DNA from: Sphingomonas sp. UBA978
GTDB lineage: Bacteria > Pseudomonadota > Alphaproteobacteria > Sphingomonadales > Sphingomonadaceae
Direction of reading: 5' to 3'
DNA length: 64,000 nt
NCBI RefSeq assembly: GCF_002292295.1
Contig: NZ_DBBS01000016.1
Location: forward strand, 1 to 64,000
Within the stretch, counting starts at the first letter, position 1. Every line of letters starts with the position of its first letter. The translations under genes were made by a program, and so were the position numbers. Positions 18,268-26,218 of the stretch are shown here, one piece after another. The notes beneath the pieces were generated by a model, which made no database searches, had not been told where the DNA came from, and was given only the letters and a program-made list of their open reading frames with translations.

Positions 18268-19656
18268 ATGGACGTGCTGACGCTGGGCCTCGATGCGGCC
18301 GCACGGGAAACGATGCTGTTCGCGGCGACCGGATTGCTGATCGGCGGGATCGACGACCTGCTGATCGATCTGTGCTTCATCGGGCATCGCCTGTCCGGTC
18401 GCGACGACCGGGGCCTGCGCACCGACACGCTGCCGGTGCCGGCGACGCCCGCCACCTTTGCGGTGTTCGTCGCCGCCTGGGACGAACAGGCGGTGATCGG
18501 CGGGATGCTGTCTGCGGCGGTCCGCCGGTTCGAACATCCCGATTACCGCATCTACGTCGGCGTCTATCCGAACGATCCGCGGACGATCGCCGCAGCGCGG
18601 GCGGTCGCGGCGACCGACGCGCGTATCCGCGTCATCGTCGGCGCGCGCGCCGGCCCGACGACCAAGGCGGACTGCCTCAACACCCTGTGGACGGCGCTGG
18701 TCCGCGACGATCGGGCGGAGGGACGGACGACGACCGCAGTGGTGCTGCACGACGCCGAGGACGTGGTGCACCCGGCGGAGCTGATCGTCTTCGATTCGCT
18801 GATCCGCGGGCAGGCGGTGGTGCAATTGCCGGTGCTGCCGCTGATCCGGCGCGGATCGCTGGTGTCGGGTCATTATGCGGACGAGTTCGCCTATGCGCAC
18901 AGCGTCCAGCAACCGGTGCGCGCGATGCTGGGCGCGGCGATGCCGCTCGCGGGCACCGGCTGCGCGATCGCGACGGCGATGCTGGCCGGTATCGCCGCCG
19001 AACGGGGCGGGGCGCCCTTCGACGCGAGCAGCCTGACGGAGGATTACGAGCTCGGCCTGCACGTCGCCGCGCGGGGCGGGGCCAGCCGCTTTGCCCGCGT
19101 CCGCGATTCCCGCGACGGCAGCCTCGTCGCGGTCCGGGCCTATTTCCCCGATACCCTGACCACCGCGACCCGGCAGAAGGCGCGCTGGATGACGGGGATC
19201 GCGCTCGCGGGATGGGACCGGACCGGCTGGGGGGAAACCGGCGCGCTGGCCGATCACTGGATGCGGATGCGCGACCGCCGGGCGCTCGTCTCTGTGCTGG
19301 TGCTCGCCGTCGCCTATGCCGCGGTGCTGCTGTGGCCGCTGGCGGCGGGGTGGCGCTGGCTGCGGTCGATGCCGCCGGCGGACGACCGGCTGGCGGACTG
19401 GCTGTTGCTGACCACCTCGCTGCTGCTCGGCTGGCGGCTGATGATGCGAATCGTCTGCACCGCGCGGGCCTATGGCCGGGCCGAGGCTTGCTGGTCGCTG
19501 CCGCGATTCTTCATCGGCAACCTCGTGTCGCTGATCGCCGCGCCGCGGGCGTTGCACCGTTACCTCAAACTGCTGCGCGGCGAGACGCTGGTCTGGGACA
19601 AGACGGCGCACGTCTTTCCCGATCTGGTCGATCCCCGGACGTCCGTGACCGCGTGA
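18268..19656 (+). CDS. Membrane glycosyltransferase, family 2 (NfrB-like)
   Basis: About 462 residues. An N-terminal hydrophobic segment precedes a GT-A domain with HDAED (161-165), TEDYE (257-261) and QKARW (303-307), the three signatures of processive GT2 enzymes; two to three membrane helices follow (about 325-430). The pattern is that of the N-terminal half of NfrB, the inner-membrane partner of the phage N4 receptor system, without the C-terminal MSHA/PilZ-type part. It probably adds sugars to an exported polysaccharide; the donor is unknown. Its stop overlaps the next gene (GTGA), which encodes an NfrA-like protein. Confidence 0.82.
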   Translation: MDVLTLGLDAAARETMLFAATGLLIGGIDDLLIDLCFIGHRLSGRDDRGLRTDTLPVPATPATFAVFVAAWDEQAVIGGMLSAAVRRFEHPDYRIYVGVYPNDPRTIAAARAVAATDARIRVIVGARAGPTTKADCLNTLWTALVRDDRAEGRTTTAVVLHDAEDVVHPAELIVFDSLIRGQAVVQLPVLPLIRRGSLVSGHYADEFAYAHSVQQPVRAMLGAAMPLAGTGCAIATAMLAGIAAERGGAPFDASSLTEDYELGLHVAARGGASRFARVRDSRDGSLVAVRAYFPDTLTTATRQKARWMTGIALAGWDRTGWGETGALADHWMRMRDRRALVSVLVLAVAYAAVLLWPLAAGWRWLRSMPPADDRLADWLLLTTSLLLGWRLMMRIVCTARAYGRAEACWSLPRFFIGNLVSLIAAPRALHRYLKLLRGETLVWDKTAHVFPDLVDPRTSVTA

Positions 19657-20675
19657 GGGGCGGCAGGCCGTTACGCTTTCTGGCGATCCTGCTGTGCGGC
19701 TGGTCGGGGGCGCGCAGCCTCGACCTCTATCGACGCAGCGGGGACGTACCCGGGGTCGGGGTCGGAGCCAGGACCGCAAGCGGGCCGATCGACCACCTCG
19801 CCGCCGCGATCGGCGTGCCGAAAGCCGCAGCGGCCGCGCGGTCGTTCGTCGCGCCCGTCGCGCCCGCGCACGCCATGATCGCGATCCCGACCGCCGTCGC
19901 ATCGCATCAGTTCGTCCGTCCGCCGACACCGGCCGGGTTCGCGCAGGCGACGGTGCGGGAGCCGGAACGACATCAGGACCCCGCCCCGGCGGCGATGCCG
20001 GCGCCGCCGCTGTCCCCCGCGGTCCTGCCGCCGCCGGTCAGACGGACCGGCGGGCGGCTGACCGGCAGCGCGTGGCTGATCGCACGCGACGGCGCCGCGG
20101 CCGGCATATCGAACGGCCAGCTCGGCGGATCGCAGGCCGGCGCGCGGATCACCTATGCACTCGGCACCCGCCGCCGCCTCGCGCTCGCCGCGCGGGTGTC
20201 CGCGCCGCTGTCGGGGCGCGGCAGGGAGGCGGCGATCGGGTTCGACTGGCAACCGACGCGGGCGCCGGTCCACGTCATCGCCGAACGGCGCATCGCGCTG
20301 GATGGCGGGCGCGGCGGGCCGACCCTCGGAATCGTCGGCGGATACGGTCCGGCGGAGGTCGTGCGCGGCGTCCAGCTGGAGGGATACGGTCAGGCCGGCG
20401 TGATCGCGCGCGATGGCGGCGAAGCCTTTGCCGATGGCGCGGTGCGCGTCGCGCATCCGCTCGGGCGGGTCGGCGCGCTGCGCATCGACGTCGGCGCGGG
20501 GCTGTGGGGCGGCGCGCAGCGTGGCGCGGCGCGGCTCGACGTCGGGCCTTCCGTGGGCGTCGTCGTGCCGGTCGGCCAGACCGCGTTCCGCCTGACCGCC
20601 GACTGGCGCGAACGGATCGCCGGGGATGCGCGGCCGGGATCGGGCCCTGCGCTGTCGCTCGGCACCAACTTCTAG
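19653..20675 (+). CDS. NfrA C-terminal-like outer-membrane/secretion partner
   Basis: About 340 residues. GTG start overlapping the glycosyltransferase stop. A hydrophobic start (RFLAILLCGWSGA) suggests a signal peptide; a Pro/Ala-rich linker (around residues 95-135) leads to a repetitive strand-rich C-terminal part with alternating hydrophobic and glycine residues (GSQAGARITYALG..., VGAGLWGG..., LTADWRERI), resembling the C-terminal domain of NfrA. It probably forms the outer-membrane part of the export route for the product of the preceding enzyme. It is much shorter than E. coli NfrA and lacks the TPR half. Confidence 0.68.
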   Translation: MRGGRPLRFLAILLCGWSGARSLDLYRRSGDVPGVGVGARTASGPIDHLAAAIGVPKAAAAARSFVAPVAPAHAMIAIPTAVASHQFVRPPTPAGFAQATVREPERHQDPAPAAMPAPPLSPAVLPPPVRRTGGRLTGSAWLIARDGAAAGISNGQLGGSQAGARITYALGTRRRLALAARVSAPLSGRGREAAIGFDWQPTRAPVHVIAERRIALDGGRGGPTLGIVGGYGPAEVVRGVQLEGYGQAGVIARDGGEAFADGAVRVAHPLGRVGALRIDVGAGLWGGAQRGAARLDVGPSVGVVVPVGQTAFRLTADWRERIAGDARPGSGPALSLGTNF

Positions 20676-20722
20676 GATCGGCGGTCTAGCCGGTCGCTGC
20701 CAGCGGCCTATAACGCTGCCCC

Positions 20723-21637
20723 GTGGACCTGTACCTTCCCATCGCCAATCTGTCGGTCAACGCGCTGGTCATCATCCTGCTGGGCGGCGGCGTCGGGCTG
20801 CTGTCGGGGATGTTCGGGGTCGGCGGCGGGTTCCTGACGACGCCGTTGCTCATCATCTACGGCATCCCGCCGACCGTCGCCGCGGCCTCGTCGGCGAGCC
20901 AGGTGACGGGGGCGAGCGTGTCGGGGGTGATCGCGCATTTCCACCGCAACGGCGTCGATACCAAGATGGGCGGCGTGCTGGTCGCCGGCGGTATCGTCGG
21001 CAGCTTCGCTGGCGCGTGGATCTTCCGCCTGCTCCAGGCCAGCGGGCAGATCGATACCGTGATCGGCGTCGTCTATGTCGTCATGCTCGGGTCGATCGGC
21101 ACGCTGATGGCGCGCGAATCGATCGCCGCGATCGGCGTGTCGCGCGGGCGCCGCGTCGCCCGGCCGCGCAAGCGCCGCCACCATCCGCTGGTCGCCGCGC
21201 TGCCGCTGCGCACGCGCTTCTACGCCTCCGGGCTCTACATCTCGCCGCTGGCGCCGTTGCTGCTCGGCTTCGGCACCGGCATCCTCACCATCCTGCTCGG
21301 CATCGGCGGCGGCTTCATCCTCGTGCCCGCGATGATCTACCTGCTCGGCATGGCGACCAGCGTCGTCGTCGGCACCTCGCTGTTCCAGACGCTGTTCGTC
21401 ACCGCGGTGGCGACGATGGTCCACGCGACCACCACCAAGGCGGTCGACATCGTCCTTGCGGGCCTGCTGCTGATCGGATCGGTGATCGGCGCGCAGCTCG
21501 GCGCGCGCTTCGCGACCAAGGTGAAACCCGAATATCTCCGCCTCGCGCTCGCCGTCATGGTGCTGCTCGTCGGGTTGCGCATCTTGCTCGGCCTCGTCTG
21601 GCGCCCCGAAGACATCTTCACGGTCGAGCTGACGTGA
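20723..21637 (+). CDS. TauE/SafE family membrane exporter
   Basis: About 304 residues, GTG start. Around eight hydrophobic helices in two halves, each opening with the family motif (GGGVGLLSGMFGVGGGFLTTPLL at 22-44 and LLGIGGGFILVP in the second half). The cytoplasmic loop between the halves is basic (GRRVARPRKRRHH). The family exports sulfite, sulfoacetate or related organosulfur anions. Its stop overlaps the next gene (GTGA), whose TIGR02186 product is a regular partner of this subgroup. Confidence 0.88.
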   Translation: MDLYLPIANLSVNALVIILLGGGVGLLSGMFGVGGGFLTTPLLIIYGIPPTVAAASSASQVTGASVSGVIAHFHRNGVDTKMGGVLVAGGIVGSFAGAWIFRLLQASGQIDTVIGVVYVVMLGSIGTLMARESIAAIGVSRGRRVARPRKRRHHPLVAALPLRTRFYASGLYISPLAPLLLGFGTGILTILLGIGGGFILVPAMIYLLGMATSVVVGTSLFQTLFVTAVATMVHATTTKAVDIVLAGLLLIGSVIGAQLGARFATKVKPEYLRLALAVMVLLVGLRILLGLVWRPEDIFTVELT

Positions 21638-22395
21638 CGCGGGCGGCCGTCCTGCTGCTCGCGCCGCTATTGATGGCGCAGGCGCCGAAACCGGTGCTCG
21701 TCCCCGACGTGTCGCAACGCGATATCGAGATCGCCTACAGCTTCACCGGCGCCGAACTGCTGCTGTTCGGGGCGATCCTCTACCCCGGCGGGCGGTTGCC
21801 GCGCGGCGAGGCGCCGACCGACATCGTCGTCGTCGTCAAGGGGCCGACGCAGCCGGTGCTGGTGCGCGAGAAGCAGAAGGTCGCCGGCATCTGGGTCAAT
21901 GCCGAGCATCAGCGCTACAGCTCGGTGCCGAGTTTCTATGCGCTGGCGTCGTCGCGGCCGATCGGGCGGATCGTCGACGCGCGGACGCGTGCGATCTACG
22001 AACTGGGGCTCGACAGCCTGCAATTGTCGCCCGGTTCCAGCGCGATCAGCGCGGTCGAGCATCGCTTCCAGCAGGGTCTGGTCGGGCTGAAGCGGCGCAC
22101 CGGGCTGTACGTCGAGGCGCCGCATGCGGTCGAGATCACCGATGGCGTGCTCTATCGCGCGCGGCTGACGATCCCGGCGCGCGTGCCGGTCGGGCGATTC
22201 ACCGCGGAGACGTTCCTGATCCGCGACGGCCGCGTGCTCGCCGCAGCGGTGCGCGACATCGACATCCGCAAATCGGGGTTCGAGCGATTCGTCGCGCGGG
22301 CGGCGGATCGCGATTCGATCGCCTACGGCCTCGTCGCGGTCGCGCTCTCGGTCGGGCTGGGGCTGGCGGCGGGATGGATCGCGCGCCGGCTTTAG
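21634..22395 (+). CDS. TIGR02186 family membrane-anchored protein
   Basis: About 253 residues. Signal peptide (AAVLLLAPLLMAQA), a soluble beta-rich periplasmic part with the family hallmarks EIAYSFTGAELLLFGAI and VVVVKGP, and a single C-terminal membrane helix (AYGLVAVALSVGLGLAAGWIA). The family is found next to TauE/SafE exporters, as here with a four-base overlap; the biochemical role is unknown. It may hold or deliver the substrate on the periplasmic face. Confidence 0.83.
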   Translation: MTRAAVLLLAPLLMAQAPKPVLVPDVSQRDIEIAYSFTGAELLLFGAILYPGGRLPRGEAPTDIVVVVKGPTQPVLVREKQKVAGIWVNAEHQRYSSVPSFYALASSRPIGRIVDARTRAIYELGLDSLQLSPGSSAISAVEHRFQQGLVGLKRRTGLYVEAPHAVEITDGVLYRARLTIPARVPVGRFTAETFLIRDGRVLAAAVRDIDIRKSGFERFVARAADRDSIAYGLVAVALSVGLGLAAGWIARRL

Positions 22396-22460
22396 TCCAG
22401 CGCTGACGGTATCTTAACCGCTCCCGCCTAGATCCCGGCGGCTATGGACAGGAATCTGCC

Positions 22461-24146
22461 GTGATGACCGATATGCCGGTACCGGGTGCGTTTGCGGGCG
22501 CGACGCCTATCGCCGCGGGGCAGATCGCCGGGCTGGACCTCGGTCCGACGCCGGTCGGCTGCGTGCTGGCGGTCGCCGGCGGCAGCAGCCGCGTGCTGTT
22601 CGACCGCCACGCGCTCGACCTCGTCGCGCAGGATGCCGACCCGGTCGTCGCCGCCGCCGGGCAGGTCGGCGGACAGATCAAGATGCGCGTCGGCGGATCC
22701 TGGCTGATCGCCAACATCCGCAGCCTGGCGTTGCAGGACGGCCAGAGCGACTGGATCGCCGCCGACATCGATTTCCTGGGCGAGGGCGACGAGGAGCGGC
22801 TGACCGGCAAGCTGTACAATTTCCGCCGCGGCGTGACGCGCTATCCGCTGCCCGGCTGCGAGGTGTTTCCGATCGCGACGATCGACCTGAAGCAGATCTA
22901 TTCCGCCGCCGACCAGCCGCATATCCAGATCGGCACCGTCTATCCGACCCGCGACGTGCGCGCCTCGCTGTACGTCGACGCGATGCTCGGCAAGCATTTC
23001 GCGCTGGTCGGATCGACCGGCACCGGCAAATCGACCAGCGCCGCATTGATTCTCCACCGCATCTGCGAACTGGCGCCGCAGGGCCATGTCGTGATGATCG
23101 ACCCGCATGGCGAATATGCCGCGGCGTTCCGCGGCAACGGCGCGATCTACGACGTCAACAACCTGCAGATGCCCTATTGGCTGATGAACTTCGAGGAGCA
23201 TTGCGAGGTCTTCGTCACCTCCAGTGGCGCCGAGCGGCAGAAGGATGCCGACATCCTCGCCAAATGCCTGCTGATGGCGCGCGCCAAGAACCGGCTGGGG
23301 CAGGAAATCGCCAAGCTGACCGTCGACGCGCCGATCCCCTATCTGCTCAGCGACCTCACCAACCTCATCAACCTCGAGATGGGCAAGATGGACCGGGCGG
23401 GGGATACCGCGCCCTATCTGCGCCTCAAGACCAAGATCGACGAGATCAAGGCCGATCCGCGCTACGGCTTCATGTTCTCGGGCATGCTGGTCGCGGACAC
23501 GATGGCCGATTTCCTCGCCCGCATCTTCCGCATGCCGGGCGACGGGCGGCCGATCTCGATCGTCGACGTATCGGGTGTGCCGTCGGAGATCACGTCGGTG
23601 GTCGTCGCGGTGCTGAGCCGGATGACCTTCGACTTTGCGATCTGGTCGCGCAACGAACCGCAGCGGCCGATCCTGCTCGTCTGCGAGGAGGCACACCGCT
23701 ACATCCCGAGCAGCGCCAGGACCGAGGGGCGCAGCGCCTCGGTCGGTCGAATCCTCAGCCGGATCGCCAAGGAAGGGCGCAAATACGGCGTCAGCCTGGG
23801 TCTCATCACGCAGCGGCCGTCCGATCTGGAGGAAGGCGTGCTGTCGCAATGCGGCACGATCATCGCGATGCGCCTCAACAACGAACGCGACCAGGCGTTC
23901 GTACGCGCGGCGATGCCGGAGGGCGCGCGCGGGTTCCTCGATGCGATTCCGGCTCTGCGCAACCGCGAATGCATCATCTGCGGCGAGGGCGTCGCGGTGC
24001 CGATCCGGGTGAGCTTCGACGGGCTCGACGAGAGCAAGCGGCCGGCCTCGGGCGATCCGCTGTTCTCGACCCTGTGGCGCGACGTCGGCGGCGAGGATGC
24101 GATCATCCAGCGCACGATCATGCGGTGGCGCGCGCAGGGCCGGTAG
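22461..24146 (+). CDS. HerA-like ATPase (DUF87/DUF853 type)
   Basis: About 561 residues. An N-terminal HAS-barrel-like segment precedes a FtsK/HerA RecA-type ATPase core: Walker A GSTGTGKST near residues 184-192, Walker B ILLVCEEAHRY near 410, and a conserved sensor region LGLITQRPSDL. HerA translocates DNA as a hexamer and in archaea works with NurA in end resection; no nurA is next door here. The first codon is GTG with an ATG directly after it, so the start differs by one residue. A promoter region lies in the 65-base gap behind the TIGR02186 gene. Confidence 0.85.
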   Translation: MMTDMPVPGAFAGATPIAAGQIAGLDLGPTPVGCVLAVAGGSSRVLFDRHALDLVAQDADPVVAAAGQVGGQIKMRVGGSWLIANIRSLALQDGQSDWIAADIDFLGEGDEERLTGKLYNFRRGVTRYPLPGCEVFPIATIDLKQIYSAADQPHIQIGTVYPTRDVRASLYVDAMLGKHFALVGSTGTGKSTSAALILHRICELAPQGHVVMIDPHGEYAAAFRGNGAIYDVNNLQMPYWLMNFEEHCEVFVTSSGAERQKDADILAKCLLMARAKNRLGQEIAKLTVDAPIPYLLSDLTNLINLEMGKMDRAGDTAPYLRLKTKIDEIKADPRYGFMFSGMLVADTMADFLARIFRMPGDGRPISIVDVSGVPSEITSVVVAVLSRMTFDFAIWSRNEPQRPILLVCEEAHRYIPSSARTEGRSASVGRILSRIAKEGRKYGVSLGLITQRPSDLEEGVLSQCGTIIAMRLNNERDQAFVRAAMPEGARGFLDAIPALRNRECIICGEGVAVPIRVSFDGLDESKRPASGDPLFSTLWRDVGGEDAIIQRTIMRWRAQGR

Positions 24147-24283
24147 CCCGACCGATCTCAACGAGATTAACACGTGTGTGGATACGCGGGGCCTTGTCCC
24201 TGCGCAGCACGCAGGACGGACGATGCTAGCTTGGCCTGCGCCGTCAGCGACCTGACGCGCGGTCGATCCGGCACACCCGGCGG

Positions 24284-25846
24284 TCAGCCGCCGTGGCCGA
24301 CCTTCACCGCGAGCAGGCCCGACACCCGCGCCTTGAAGCGGCGCAGCGATTCGCCCGACAGCGCCGCGACGCTGGCGAAGCTGATCGAGCGCGGGTTGAT
24401 CGTCTGGCCGTTGCGCCAGACCTCCCAGTGCAGATGCGGCCCGGTCGACATGCCGGTCGACCCGACATAACCGATCACCTGTCCCTGCCGGACGTGCGCG
24501 CCGCGCGCCACCGCGATGCGGCTCATATGGCCATAGCCGCTGGCGAGGCCGCCGCCGTGCACCAGCTTGACGAAATTGCCGTAGCCGCCCGAACGCCCCG
24601 CGCCCTGCACGACGCCGTCGAGCGCGGCATAGATCGGCGAGCCGTAGGGCGCGGCGATATCAAGCCCCTTGTGCATCTTGAGATAGCCGAGCAGCGGGTG
24701 CATGCGATAGCCGAACGACGAGGTGATGCGGCCGGCGACGGGCATGCCCATGAAGCCGCGGCGTTCGCTCTGCCCGCTGGCGTCGAACCACGCCGCCTTG
24801 CCCGCATCGTCCCAGCGGACAAGCTGCACCTTGCGACGGCCCTGGTCGATGCCGGCGAACAGCAGGTCGCCGATCCGGGTTTCGCCGGTCGCGGCGCGCT
24901 GCTGTTCGACGATCAGGTCGAAACTGTCGGCGGCGGTGACGTCGCGCCCGATCGACAGCCGGGTCGCCAGCGCCTTGATATAGCTTTCGACGACACGCGC
25001 GGGCGCGCCCGCCGCCCGCGCGGAACGGTAGAGGCTGGAGCCGACGAGGCCCTGGATGCGCAGCGGCGTCGCGTCGATCGCGATCGGCTGGCGCGTCATC
25101 ACCAGCCCGTTGCCGACGCGGTCGAGGCTGAGCGCGAGATCGAACCGGGCGCGCAGCGCGAGCTTGTCGAGCGGGCGCGCCACCGTCTTCGCCGGGCGAC
25201 GGCCGAGCGTCAGCGCGATGCGGGTCCCGGGTTTGATGTCGCCGAGCGACACCGCCTGCGCGACCAGACCGGCGGCGGCACGCGCATCGCCACGGCCGAC
25301 GCCGGCGCGCAGCAGGACATGGTCGAGATCGTCGCCCTCGCCCAGCGTCGCGCTGAGATCGACGATCGGGCGTTCGGGCGCCTCGGCGAGCGGCGCGACG
25401 AGGTCGTTCGCCGCCATCCGCCGCCCGGTGTCGCCGCCCCAGGCGAGCGGGGCGATCGCCTGTCCGCGCGCTTCCTCCCAGGCGATGCCGTCGAGCGGCG
25501 CGGGGGTGGCGCCGACCAGCGGCGGCAGGCCCGGCGCCAGCGCCCAGACGGCGCCGCACAGAACGGTGACGGTGGCGACGCCGCGCCACCAGTCGCGGCT
25601 GCCGATCTGCGCGCCGAGATCGGGCGCCCAGTCGATCGCCGCGGCGGCGCCGCGCAGCCGGTCGATGCGGCCGAGGTCGGGTTTTACCACGGGCGCGCGG
25701 CCGAACGGGCGCGCGCCGAGGCCGCGTGCGGCACCGCCGCCGGCCAGCTCCAGACCCTGATCGTTGCGCAGGAACACGCGGTACGGCGCCTCTTCGTTAT
25801 CCGCCGTCTTCCCCCCGGCGCTGGGTGGCAGCGTTGTGGGGGACAA
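24284..25846 (-). CDS. M23 family metalloendopeptidase (LytM/Gly-Gly type)
   Basis: About 520 residues. A cytoplasmic N-terminus of about 85 residues, one membrane helix (GVATVTVLCGAVWALAPGL), a long periplasmic part, then the M23 domain with the zinc motifs MHKGLD and HLHWEV. Zinc ligands H...D and HxH are intact, so it should cut peptidoglycan cross-bridges. The TTG start at 25846 gives a proline-rich start; starts inside are possible because the first 30 residues are poorly defined. It converges with the HerA gene. Confidence 0.87.
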   Translation of the reverse strand: MSPTTLPPSAGGKTADNEEAPYRVFLRNDQGLELAGGGAARGLGARPFGRAPVVKPDLGRIDRLRGAAAAIDWAPDLGAQIGSRDWWRGVATVTVLCGAVWALAPGLPPLVGATPAPLDGIAWEEARGQAIAPLAWGGDTGRRMAANDLVAPLAEAPERPIVDLSATLGEGDDLDHVLLRAGVGRGDARAAAGLVAQAVSLGDIKPGTRIALTLGRRPAKTVARPLDKLALRARFDLALSLDRVGNGLVMTRQPIAIDATPLRIQGLVGSSLYRSARAAGAPARVVESYIKALATRLSIGRDVTAADSFDLIVEQQRAATGETRIGDLLFAGIDQGRRKVQLVRWDDAGKAAWFDASGQSERRGFMGMPVAGRITSSFGYRMHPLLGYLKMHKGLDIAAPYGSPIYAALDGVVQGAGRSGGYGNFVKLVHGGGLASGYGHMSRIAVARGAHVRQGQVIGYVGSTGMSTGPHLHWEVWRNGQTINPRSISFASVAALSGESLRRFKARVSGLLAVKVGHGG

Positions 25847-25935
25847 AATCTAAAGTCAAATTAACCGGAGGGGCCGGTGGGTTACGCTGCGACGGGGCGT
25901 TTTGCCGGTGCGGTGGTCGGTCGGGTCGGGTTGGA

Positions 25936-26144
25936 TTCACGCGAAGGCGCGACGAGAAGGAAGAAGGGGGGGTCGCGCGGAGACGCGGAGACGCGGAGGG
26001 GGTTACGCTCCGGGCCGGAGGCCTTTTTCCCCCGACACGGACGTTGCCCGCTGCCGGCGTGATCGGACGATACGGCTGCGCCGAACGCAACTCTCCGCGT
26101 GCCACCCCTTCTTCTCTTCGCGTCTTCGCGGCTTCGCGTGAACC
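25936..26144. repeat. Large imperfect inverted repeat between divergent genes
   Basis: The 372-base gap between the M23 gene and the SUV3-like gene holds an inverted pair: TTCACGCGAAGGCGCGACGA onward (25936-25972) and its near complement ending GCTTCGCGTGAACC (26102-26144), with copies of GAGACGCGGA between. GGAGACGCGGAGACGCGG near 25979-25996 is a short tandem. The element is non-coding and lies where both promoters must be, immediately upstream of the helicase gene. Confidence 0.75.
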
Positions 26145-26218
26145 AATCCGGCCAGCCTGCGACGAACGTGTTGATTCAACGCATTGCGTCCAGCGGCGGC
26201 AGACCCGATGTTGGCGTC

